Positions 35,488-44,076 of a DNA stretch of 46,021 nt are shown here, one piece after another. The position numbers and the translations under genes were made by a program. The DNA lies in NCBI GenBank assembly GCA_945877185.1, contig CAMCRD010000004.1, positions 1 through 46,021 of the forward strand, in the 5' to 3' direction. The stretch comes from Candidatus Finniella inopinata. Lineage in GTDB: Bacteria; Pseudomonadota; Alphaproteobacteria; Paracaedibacterales; VGCI01. The stretch's first letter is position 1. Every line of letters begins with the position of its first letter. A model generated the notes under the pieces. The model was not told the DNA's origin and made no database searches. It saw only the letters and a list, made by a program, of their open reading frames with translations.

Positions 35488-36658
35488 TTAAAAAAATCCT
35501 CCGTATCTCAAATTAGCCAGAACACCATTTCGATTAACATGCCACATGCGGTTCATATTATGTGTCCGCTGATGGGTCATAAAGGGAAGTTTGATGAAAT
35601 CAGCACTCCGTAAGAATGTGATTTCTGATAAAGGGCATAGCATAAAGGAAAACCTTCTAGAGTATGGTCGTTTGAGGATATAATAAACCATGGCCTTTAA
35701 AGTGAGGATGAATTGAATGATAGCCATCAAGCCTCCCATCCATTTGGTGCAGGTGATGAAAGAACAGTCTAGAGCATCTTGAATGGCTGGTAATTTTTGA
35801 CAGAAAGGGGTTCCATGTGAGGAATGCCCTATTCGTTCATTACCCCCCTTTTTAAGTGAGAGGCTTTCCCTTTTCAGAGAAGAAGCAAGGGGGGTGGGTC
35901 TTTGCACAACGAGCGCAGAAGGATGCGGTCGAGTCCTTGTGGTGGATTCCTCTTGGCTTTTTTGGACATTGATTTTCTTAAGTGGTGGCGTAGGAGGATT
36001 GAGGGGCGTTAAAATAGTCTTTGGAATTTCAGGAAAAACAAACGATGAAAAGGAGGTGGAGAAAATTGTTTCCAGGGTGCTTGGGATAAGATGGGGAATT
36101 GGGTTCTCCCTGAATAGCGATGAAGGAGAAGAGAAAGAGGCGATCTGGGGCGATTGCGTTGCATGGTTGATTGCTGCATCCTTGCATATTATTGGCACCT
36201 TTGCTTCTTCTGCCTTGTTTGGGGGTGGGGCATTAAGGGGAAAAGGGATTGTTCCAGAAGGCAATAAGAGTACAAGCGAAGAACCCTGATGAACATCATC
36301 ACCAAAAGTAAAAAAAAATGGATTGTATGTACCCAGAAAATGGAGCCTCTATAGGCACCTCTATTTTCATTGCTTCAAGGATACAAATACGCTCCCCTTC
36401 TTTAATCTCTTGACCTTCATGTACCAATAGTTTAACTACTTTGCCAGGCATTGATGGCTTAATGAGAGAGGGTAGTAAAGTATCCGTAGGTTCATCTTGG
36501 ATGTTAGCATCCCATCTATAGGCACATACGCTTCGTGGTTCTTGCCGATCATCAAAGAAATCAGTTGCTTGTAAAGGGATGATCATAAGGATAAAGAAAG
36601 CAAATCCTTGGATGGTGCAGAAAAACAGATTGGTAACTCGTTCCTTTACAATACCCAT
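35488..36658 (-). pseudogene. Exported biotinyl-carrier-like protein, frame broken at a T9 run
   Basis: The N-terminal frame (36658 to 36299) gives an export-signal-like start (hydrophobic 10-30, cleavage possible after LQA) and then a biotinyl domain: SMPGKVVKLLVHEGQEIKEG and RICILEAMKIEVPIEAPFSG, with the AMK lysine at residue 98. It stops early after YIQSIFFYFW. If one base is removed from the T9 run (36310-36318) the frame continues FFTFGDDVHQGSSLVLL, exactly the missing last strands of the domain, then a long Pro/Ser-rich stretch and a basic hydrophobic C-terminus to 35488, about 389 residues in all. It may be a recent loss, a phase-variable gene, or rescued by slippage. GGGG precedes ATG 36658. 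Last of four minus-strand genes of the biotin module. Confidence 0.7.
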
Positions 36659-36784
36659 GTGAGATATCCCCATGTTCTAAAAGATTTTGACAGTCTAACT
36701 GGCCCAAAGAGTTTGATTCTTCTCAAAAACTAAGCATTTAAGCGTGTTCTAGGAAAAAATATGCTAAGCTTTTATATAAACAAG

Positions 36785-37657
36785 TTACTTAATGCTAATT
36801 AATAAGTCGCTTAAAATAAACTTTAATACATCATTACAATTTTCCTGTGTTATTGATGAGTTAATATTCATAAGATATTGGCGTTCTTCATTTTCCAACT
36901 CATCAGACAATATTATTGTATTAATGAGCTCATGAGTGTATTCTGGGTGTACGCCACTTAACATTACACTTCCTCTACCAACTTGACATTTGATAATTGC
37001 TGGATCATGGGGAGTGTTATCATAATATCCGACAACTTTTACATCACTATTGTTAGAAATATCAAAGTATCCCCCGCCATTATAGTAGATAGGTACGACG
37101 TTTAGTTTTTCATTTACCTCGCTATTAAAAATAATGTTCGCTGCTTTAGCTCCCTTGTGAGAATTATAAACAAAAGGTTCAAAAACAGGCCCAATGACAG
37201 GCCCTGAGAAAAAACAAAGAAGTTTTTCTTTTTCAACCGCTATACGTTGGTTTGATTCCGGATGGTTTTGAGAAAATAAAACTTTGCTTCCAGCATAGTA
37301 GGCACCTGCTCCTAAACCAAGATAACATCCTCCTTCATTTACAAATCTTTTAATTTCTTTATTGCCAGCTGAGTCGTTCTCTTCGTATAGTTTTTGTCTA
37401 TAAGGCGTGGCTCTCCCGCCTGGCATAACAAATAATACAGTCCTTGGGTCGATTCCTTCTTTAATATCAATCGCTTTGATACCTTTTATTTCATAGGTGT
37501 CAAATACTAATTCTTTTAAAGAATATTTTATATTATTGATCGCTTGGAGGGACGCTCCCTCATCTTCATATACAACAATTAAATTTTTATTTTCGCTAGC
37601 TGATGTAATAGATACCAAAAATACAAGTAGCAAAATTATTTGTAGTTTTATTCGCAT
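36785..37657 (-). CDS. Exported BPL_N-domain protein, nucleophile cysteine replaced
   Basis: A 290-residue protein with signal peptide MRIKLQIILLLVFLVSITSA then SENKN. Start 37657 is chosen for AAGGAG. The body is the glutaminase-like BPL_N domain of eukaryotic biotin-protein ligases: VVYEDEGAS, FVMPGGRATPY, GCYLGLGAGAYYAG, FVYNSHKGAKAA and SGVHPEYT. The usual nucleophile position in the elbow (GLCAG) is Gly (G116), while H237 and E239 remain, so it is unlikely to have glutaminase chemistry. It is a paralogue of the next gene upstream. Located in the periplasm or secreted, by inference. Ligand unknown. Confidence 0.8.
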   Translation of the reverse strand: MRIKLQIILLLVFLVSITSASENKNLIVVYEDEGASLQAINNIKYSLKELVFDTYEIKGIKAIDIKEGIDPRTVLFVMPGGRATPYRQKLYEENDSAGNKEIKRFVNEGGCYLGLGAGAYYAGSKVLFSQNHPESNQRIAVEKEKLLCFFSGPVIGPVFEPFVYNSHKGAKAANIIFNSEVNEKLNVVPIYYNGGGYFDISNNSDVKVVGYYDNTPHDPAIIKCQVGRGSVMLSGVHPEYTHELINTIILSDELENEERQYLMNINSSITQENCNDVLKFILSDLLISIK

Positions 37658-37952
37658 TTTTATTTTCTCCTTCGATGTTTGAATTTTACACACACTAAAA
37701 ATAATCCCCCCCATTTATTACTTCGCCGCCCATACAGGTGACACAGTAAATTTTTAAACCTCTCCAATATGAAACCGGACTAACTCAAGCCAGATATTTG
37801 TGGTTACCCGCAATCTCCAAGTGTTATCCGTTGAGTGTAGGAGTAATCAAAAATAAACCAGCTCTACAGCAAGATGCGGAGTTGATTCATCTACATTAGT
37901 GAATTCCATGCCAAGAATTCATAGGAAAAGATATACTGTTATAGGTATATTT

Positions 37953-38765
37953 TTATATTCTTCCAATAATTTCTTTAAATAATTTGATATGAGAACGATT
38001 TAAGAGTTTTGGTACTATATTTTCTTCTAGGTTTTTCCAGCCTGGTTTCTTTTCCTGAATTTCTACCTCTAATGATTCTGCGGAATACTCTGGATGAATA
38101 CCCGTTAAAATAGCTTTCCCTTGTCCAACATAGCATTCAACAATTGCTGCTTGTTCAAACTCGGAATTAGTATATTTGGCAAGTACAGTTACATTATGGT
38201 ATTGATGAGCATCTACAAAATATCCACCCCCATTGAAATATACATTATAAAGGTTACTATCAACCCATGAGACATCCGCAATTCTTGCACCTTCATCAGA
38301 GTTATAAACATAAGGAGCTAAGATCGGCCCACAAACACTACCAGGAAAGAAAGCTAACTCACGTTCTCCAAGAACCTCTAGGTCTCCTCCTCTATCAAAA
38401 TCGACAAAATTTCCACCATAGTAACCCCCTGCACAAAAGCCAATGTATACCCCCCCATTTTCTACATAGTCTTTTATTTGTTGGTTGCCTTTTCCATTTA
38501 ATTTCTTGCAGTAAGGTAAATCTGCACCTCCAGGTATAATCAAACACTTTGCAGTGGATTTCCAATCTCCCTGAATAATATTCTCTGCATTAATGTCCTC
38601 TAGTAAGTAATTTTGATCATTGCTCCATAAAATTGCGGTCTTTAAATTACGTAAGCCTCCTTGGCAAACTCCTTCATCATTATAACAATAGATTGTAGAA
38701 CACGCCCATCCCATTTTTGAAATTAGCAAATAAAGCACAGGTATAAAAACAAACTTCCAATTCAT
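37953..38765 (-). CDS. Exported BPL_N-domain protein with intact Cys-His-Glu set
   Basis: A 270-residue protein with signal peptide MNWKFVFIPVLYLLISKMGW then AC. GAGAGGT precedes the ATG. All hallmarks of the BPL_N domain are present: IYCYNDEGVCQGGL, LIIPGGADLPYC, GGVYIGFCAGGYYGG (C111), VLGERELAFFPGSVCGP, VYNSDEGARIA and TGIHPEYS (H224, E226). In eukaryotic holocarboxylase synthetase this domain lies N-terminal to the ligase and its role is not settled. Here it is a separate exported protein between the ligase gene and a cysteine-less paralogue. Extra cysteines (C22, C27, C34, C74, C145, C211) fit an oxidising compartment. Confidence 0.82.
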   Translation of the reverse strand: MNWKFVFIPVLYLLISKMGWACSTIYCYNDEGVCQGGLRNLKTAILWSNDQNYLLEDINAENIIQGDWKSTAKCLIIPGGADLPYCKKLNGKGNQQIKDYVENGGVYIGFCAGGYYGGNFVDFDRGGDLEVLGERELAFFPGSVCGPILAPYVYNSDEGARIADVSWVDSNLYNVYFNGGGYFVDAHQYHNVTVLAKYTNSEFEQAAIVECYVGQGKAILTGIHPEYSAESLEVEIQEKKPGWKNLEENIVPKLLNRSHIKLFKEIIGRI

Positions 38766-38898
38766 AATTTACCTCTCATCATAATAAAATAATACAAGAA
38801 CTTAGATCAAAACTATTGGCACTAAATTAAAAAACTCTCGTCATCACACCCCACCCCTTCTTTTAGGGGAGGGGGTGAATTGGAGTGAGCAGCTAATC

Positions 38899-39858
38899 TC
38901 AAAAAATGGGACGAATTCTGCCACTTAATTTTGTGGTTTCTCTATCCCCCTCTTGCAAAATTATTTGCCCATCGTTCTGAATTCCACGGAATAATACTTT
39001 ACGTGGCTCTTCTTTATCCTCTGAATATTCTACTTCTTGCCCCACATATGCCAACATAGGAGAAATCTTAGGTAAAAAAGAAGAAGCAAAATCCCTATCT
39101 CTCAAGAGTACACTAAAGTTTTCACATAAATTTTTATTTAATTCAGTTAAAACAGCTTCAACATCAAATACTCTTCCACTCTCAATTGTCATAGATGTAA
39201 AAGGCATTTTCATCACATCAGTTACAGATTCAAACCTTTCCTGAGCTACCGCAAGCTCCATGTTTACATTAATGCCGATTCCAAGAACTAAAGCAACATG
39301 ATTAGTACTAGAAGGTTGATCATTGCTACGGCTATAATATGGAAACGTACCTTTACAATTTGCTAGGACACCAGCACTTTTCTTATCATTTAAGAGCATA
39401 TCATTTATCCACTTGAATTGTGGATTAAGACCAAAGCTTGTAACTGTTTGGCAAACTGACAAATTGCTAACCTGTGGTACAAAAAACAATAGACCTTGTT
39501 GATTTTCTGGCCAAGGAAAAGTAAAGGTCGCATAAACATTGCCTGGAGGAGATTGCCATGTTCGTGAATTACTTCCTATTCCCGCAGTTTGTTCTTTTGC
39601 CGTCATTAGTAAAATTTCATCTTCATAAAGTCTTTGTTTTTCAAATAGTTCTACTAATTTAGAATTGTCACCGTTAATAAAATTGTCAACAACCTCATAA
39701 GTACAGGTCTGCGTCGAAGCAATAATATCAAAATGTTTACGCACTATATTTTCTACTCGATATTGCTTTGTTGTTTCTTCGGCTGAATTTGTTGGCGTTG
39801 CAACAAACAGAATCCCCAGTATAGGTAGCATAAGACTTTTAACAAATATTCTCATCAT
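38899..39858 (-). CDS. Exported BirA-type biotin-protein ligase
   Basis: A 319-residue protein with signal peptide (MMRIFVKSLMLPILGILFVA, TPTNSA). GGAG precedes the start. It lacks the BirA HTH domain. The ligase core has STQ (48-50, STN in E. coli), TAKEQTAGIGSNSRTWQSPP (86-105), KWINDMLLNDKKSAGVL (149-165, K149 corresponds to catalytic K183), VLGIGINVNM (191-200) and a BPL_C domain (about 268-315, VGQEVEY...FRGIQNDGQIIL). The biotinyl-AMP loop, GRGRRGR in E. coli, is GIGSNSR here: the R118 position is Ser96. In E. coli, loss of that arginine releases biotinyl-AMP and gives promiscuous labelling. First of four exported-type genes. Confidence 0.85.
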   Translation of the reverse strand: MMRIFVKSLMLPILGILFVATPTNSAEETTKQYRVENIVRKHFDIIASTQTCTYEVVDNFINGDNSKLVELFEKQRLYEDEILLMTAKEQTAGIGSNSRTWQSPPGNVYATFTFPWPENQQGLLFFVPQVSNLSVCQTVTSFGLNPQFKWINDMLLNDKKSAGVLANCKGTFPYYSRSNDQPSSTNHVALVLGIGINVNMELAVAQERFESVTDVMKMPFTSMTIESGRVFDVEAVLTELNKNLCENFSVLLRDRDFASSFLPKISPMLAYVGQEVEYSEDKEEPRKVLFRGIQNDGQIILQEGDRETTKLSGRIRPIF

Positions 39859-40423
39859 ACTTCTCCATTTAAAATTTTTAACACAAGCATGGCTTATAGC
39901 TATCTTTTTTCTAAATAATCAAAATATACACAAGTTATTCTTATTCTTGGGTCATGATGACTACTTTAGACCAAAAATCAACTATAACCAGAGTTTAAAC
40001 CTAAATCCTGTTATATCTATGTGTCAACAAATTTTATGTGAATTTTACATTATTTATTCATTCTTTTTCTTTTTGAAGCGATGTGCAATTTTTTTTGCAT
40101 TGATTTTAGACATTTTTTTGATGAAAAACATAAAGTTTATAGCTAAAATATGTGACAATTTGTCATGAAAAATGAGGAATTTTTAGTCTGCGTAATTGCT
40201 TAAACCTCGAAAAATCTCCTAGCTAGAAAGAGCTATGTGAATACTCCACGGGAGAAGCCCCGTGGTTTTATGCGCGTATAAACGCGAGTTCTGAACTAGA
40301 AAATTAGAGAAATCCTAGTTTTCCTTGAGTCTAAGCGTAGGGCGTAGGATTGGTACATCAACTATTTAACCCGAATTCTGGATTGGTAAGCTGGAATTTT
40401 TTTTATCGTGTCATCGGCCTAAT
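39859..40423. other. AT-rich intergenic region between the biotin module and the methylase gene
   Basis: No supported gene; a 73-codon plus-strand frame is low-complexity and lacks a ribosome site. The right part (40220-40330) is rich in stems: CCACGGG/CCCGTGG (40246-40252, 40259-40265) followed by TTTTA, GCGCGT/ACGCG just after it, and AACTAGAAAA/TCCTAGTTTT. The line GGGAGAAGCCCCGTGGTTTT resembles the right ends of IS200/IS605 elements, so this may be a relic of one. Confidence 0.4.
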
Positions 40424-42292
40424 TTATCCCCACAGCGATGTAAGCCGCTCCCGACATTTTTCATGAAAGAAATTAGCGGCTTCGTTCTGGGCAAGGATCA
40501 GCTTTTCATATTGGTTGAATTCCTTGACCACTTCCTTTTGTGCGGCGAGAGGGGGGAGCGGAATTTTAATGGATGCCATATCTTGTAGGCTTATGCTTTT
40601 GACGATACTACCCGCGGAGAACTTCTTGATTTCCTTTATGTACGATTCATTCTTCAAAACGTAGTAAAGGTATTCGCTTGATAACAGATTTGCTGATCCA
40701 ATCACGACTTTTACCAGGTCAGATGAAAAGATCCCATTCCTGTTGGCGATCGTCGCCCGTCCTAAAATCGGTGCTTCCCTGTTCTTGTCCTTCATCGCGA
40801 CCAGTATGTCCCCTTTAAGGCAGGTGTTCTTATCATTGGTTTGCGTTTCGTACTTGAGATACTTCGTCTCACAATGAGGGAAGAAATCTTTTTTTACCGA
40901 TTTCAAGGTGAAGAACGGAACACCGTTATCCGACAACTGGCCTACCTTGTAGGAAAAACCCGTAGAGATGAACGTGACCAATTTGCCAAGGGGCACAAGG
41001 GGATGTTTTGAACGGGCTGCGCTGCCGTCCTGGTAATGCTTGCCGATCCAGTTTTCATTATTCTGTCGTATTTTTTCAAAGGGGACTTTGATAAAGCCAA
41101 GGGAGGCCAGTTCTCCTTCCGGCGTTTCGTTAATGGTTGCGCCTTGCAGGACGTCGAGGTCATTGCGCCCCTCGATCCGTTTCCTGTGCTTGTCGAGCGT
41201 CCACCCGTCATTCTCAACATCGAAATACCAAAAATGGTCTTTCCGGTCAGGGCAGCGGATGTTCTCCAGATAGATGATGGCCGTCTTCACATTCGTATAG
41301 GGTAGGAAAGCGCCATGGGGCAAGGAAGCGACAAGCCTGAGATCGGCGTTGTCCGTCAAGAACCGCCTGGCGGCTTTACGCTCCGTACCGAACAAGAACC
41401 CTTCCGGCACGATGGCCACCATCCTTCCGCCCTTCCGGATGGATTGGAAAAGATGAAGGATGCTCAGGACGTCCGTCTTCTTCTTCGCAAGTCCTTTTTC
41501 ATACAACTCGTCGTAGGGGTAGTTTTTCGGGTCACGGGCAAAAGGAACGTTTGTCAGGCCGATGGAATATTTCTCATGTACCGGATGCGCCAGGGTGTTG
41601 TCGACCTGCTCGATGCTGCTATGGTTGCCCCAATGCAAGATAGCGTTCATCTTGGCGACACGGGTCGAAACCGAAATGTCCTTGCCAAAAAACATGCCTT
41701 TTTCTCCTCTGAGATCGAACTCCTTGATAGCGTTGAAAGCCCCTGTCAAAAGCCCCCCCGTACCACAAAAAGGGTCATAAATGGTGTCATTACTTGTTGG
41801 GTTTACCAGAGAAACCATTGCTTTGACGATGTGGCGGGGCGTAAAAAATTGTCCAAGGTTTTGCTTTGACGATACGTTGTCCTTTAGAAAATATTCGTAA
41901 GCGTCTCCCAAGATGTCTGTATCAAAAGATGTGAGTTGGTATTTATCCAGAATGGCCATAATCTTTTTAACGGTGCCTTCCTTGGTCATTTGTGTTTCGG
42001 CGAAGAGATCCTTCGCATCGTATTTTGTTTGTAAGGTCGGAATAATGATCCCATTGAGATATTCTATCTTGTTGCTGGGTTCGGCTTTCAGTGATCCCCA
42101 CAAGGGTTCCTGTTGGCGTTCTTCCAAAAGTTTCAAAAATAGGAGATTGGCAAACTCAAGGAAGCGGGGTAGCCCAGGTTCTATGTTCTCTTGCCGAAGG
42201 CACCCCTCCACACGCTTGAATATGTCGAAGGTCGACCCCCTGTCGAAAAGAACTGCTTTGTCTTCGATGGCTTCCGGCTTGCTCATACTCAT
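40424..42292 (-). CDS. HsdM-HsdS fusion: N6-adenine DNA methylase with specificity domain
   Basis: A 622-residue protein. Residues 1-410 are HsdM-like: LGDAYEYFL, GQFFTPRHIV (147-156), SAM motif I IYDPFCGTGGLL (171-182) and motif IV TNVPF (247-251), a variant of NPPF also seen as N(I/M)PF in some relatives. Residues ~430-622 are one HsdS target-recognition domain (HPLVPLGKLVTFISTGFSYK ... IKIPLPPLAAQKEVVKEFNQ). A single chain that both recognises and methylates, with only one target domain, suggests a homodimer or a truncated system. No hsdR is nearby, so it may be an orphan methylase for regulation or protection. Codon use is more GC-rich than the flanking biotin genes. Confidence 0.85.
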   Translation of the reverse strand: MSMSKPEAIEDKAVLFDRGSTFDIFKRVEGCLRQENIEPGLPRFLEFANLLFLKLLEERQQEPLWGSLKAEPSNKIEYLNGIIIPTLQTKYDAKDLFAETQMTKEGTVKKIMAILDKYQLTSFDTDILGDAYEYFLKDNVSSKQNLGQFFTPRHIVKAMVSLVNPTSNDTIYDPFCGTGGLLTGAFNAIKEFDLRGEKGMFFGKDISVSTRVAKMNAILHWGNHSSIEQVDNTLAHPVHEKYSIGLTNVPFARDPKNYPYDELYEKGLAKKKTDVLSILHLFQSIRKGGRMVAIVPEGFLFGTERKAARRFLTDNADLRLVASLPHGAFLPYTNVKTAIIYLENIRCPDRKDHFWYFDVENDGWTLDKHRKRIEGRNDLDVLQGATINETPEGELASLGFIKVPFEKIRQNNENWIGKHYQDGSAARSKHPLVPLGKLVTFISTGFSYKVGQLSDNGVPFFTLKSVKKDFFPHCETKYLKYETQTNDKNTCLKGDILVAMKDKNREAPILGRATIANRNGIFSSDLVKVVIGSANLLSSEYLYYVLKNESYIKEIKKFSAGSIVKSISLQDMASIKIPLPPLAAQKEVVKEFNQYEKLILAQNEAANFFHEKCRERLTSLWG

Positions 42293-42459
42293 CTAACCAC
42301 GTCCCTTCTTTGTTCATTCGTGTTTGCTGCTTCTAGCCGCCAGTCACACTACCCGTCATTTTTTATATGGCATTGAAAAGTAAAAGTTTTGAAGTTCTTC
42401 GTCAGCAACGACAGGGTTTCTGAATGTTTATAATTTAAAGCATCGCTTGCGAGCGATGA

Positions 42460-42765
42460 TTAACTCTCTTCCAATATTGTCTTAAACGAATCACAATATT
42501 TTGTTGGGCTAAACTCGTATATCTGATATTCTGCAAATCCATTAATATAAAAGGGATCTTCATGTAATATTTCTTCTAAATTTTGTTTACTTAAACATTT
42601 TGCTATGATAATGCCACCAATTCTTGGGACTTGCGCGCCAGAAGCAATAAAAATTCCGCTCTTATAATGATGATCTAGAAAATACAAATGATCCTGTCTA
42701 TAATTATCTATTGTTTCTAAGGGAATAATATATTTAAGTATCACAACAAATAGATTATTTTTCAT
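42460..42765 (-). CDS. YciI-like (YCII-related domain) protein
   Basis: A 101-residue cytoplasmic protein with the YCII fold pattern: MKNNLFVVILKYIIPLETID, DHLYFLDHHYKSGIFIASGA, then GGIIIA...EDPFYINGFAEYQIYEFSPTKY. The family is a ferredoxin-like dimer, with possible dehalogenase-like or lyase activity in some members but none proven for most. GGAGAGGT precedes the ATG. It stands alone between the methylase and a broken transposase. AT-rich codon use like the chromosome. Confidence 0.8.
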   Translation of the reverse strand: MKNNLFVVILKYIIPLETIDNYRQDHLYFLDHHYKSGIFIASGAQVPRIGGIIIAKCLSKQNLEEILHEDPFYINGFAEYQIYEFSPTKYCDSFKTILEES

Positions 42766-42864
42766 TGTTATACCTCTCCTTACCTGTTATCTATTTGTAA
42801 TAGATTGAAAAGTAAAGAGAAGAAGCCCATATTGTGATTCCAATCCATTAAAAAGGTTTTCAAA

Positions 42865-43897
42865 ATGTTGAAACTTCCTCTCTTTACTACAACGATATCA
42901 AAACACTTCAGGATTCATCCTTCAAGACAAAAAACACTGCCCTCCATGATTTTTGGTGTCATATGCAGCGGCAATGTTCACCATCAGAGCCTTTCACGCT
43001 ATGTAGGTAGTCCTAATCCTAAAGCTGCCTTACGAAAGGTTGAGCGTTTTTTTGTGAAGAGGAATTATCTCACAAGGACTATGCCAGAGCTATTGTTGAG
43101 CTTACTGGTTTTAAAGGAAAGTTTGATCTCTGTCTTGATCGATCCAACTGGAAGTTTGGGAAAAAGAGTATCAATTATCTGGTACTCAGTTGGCAAATTA
43201 GCAAAGAAATCTCGGTGCCACTCATGTTTGTGGACCTTGATAAGGAGGGGAATTCAAATACCACAGAACGACTCGACTTACTGAAAGGCTTTCATGAGGT
43301 ATTTGGGTTTGAGCGCATCAATTCCCTGATGGCTGATCGTGAGTTTGTAGGGAATAAATGGTTCAGAGCGCTCAACTATAATAGAATCCCCTATTTCATC
43401 CGCGTAAAGCAAAATACCTTGCTGCCTTGGGGAGATAAACCTATTCAAGCAAGCGAGCTTTTTAAACACTTGAAAGGTTGCCAGACCAGGCTCATTGAAA
43501 TGAAATGTATGAAGGCAGCGTCTATTTTGCTGGTACCCTTGGCCAATCTGGTGAGCTTGTTATTGTCATGAGCAATCAACCCCTAACAGCCTTACAAATA
43601 CTGACCAAATATCGCAAAAGGTGGTCTATAGAAGAGCTTTTTCGAAAACTAAAAACGTCAGGGTTTAATTGGGAAAATACTCATATGAAACAGTCTAGGC
43701 GTCTTGTATCTCTATTGATTATCCTGGCCTTCGGATTGCTCATGGCTTCCTTCATGGGACGCGGCCAAAAAATACCGTGGAAGAAAACATTAGGATGTCC
43801 TCTCTACTCTGTTTTCAAACAAGGATTGATCACCCTTCAATTCCTTCTTGCGCAATCCTTAGCTCTGGTCACAGAAACCATACAAAATATTCTTTAA
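42865..43897 (+). pseudogene. IS4-type transposase broken by two frameshifts
   Basis: Three frames together read as one transposase. The first covers the N-terminus to about 43080; the second runs from about 43075 and contains GKFDLCLDRSNWKFGKKSIN (first Asp), VPLMFVDLDKEGNSNTTERL and NSLMADREFVGNKWF (second Asp); the third, from about 43505, has YRKRWSIEELFRKLKTSGFN (catalytic Glu). Each junction needs one small shift near 43075 and 43500. The product would be about 340 residues. No inverted repeats were recognised at its edges. It is inactive. Confidence 0.8.
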
Positions 43898-44076
43898 AGG
43901 GTTCAAAATTCTAGCGTTAAAAAAACTGACGGGTAGCGAGATTACTGACAAGACTCTCCATTCTTATCAAGTTCTTGCCAATAATCCTAAAAAAAGCAGT
44001 TAATCCTCTCCCGTGGTCGATTTTATAAATCGATTTTCCGCACAATATTCAAATCCAACTTCACAGGAAAATTACA

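Noticed and set aside
35894..36289. Plus-strand frame of 131 codons
   Set aside because: It is antisense to the Pro/Ser-rich part of the biotinyl-carrier gene, whose continuity with the biotinyl domain is the better explanation.
39947..40168. Plus-strand frame of 73 codons before the methylase region
   Set aside because: Low-complexity, Phe/Ile-rich translation of AT-rich DNA with no ribosome site.
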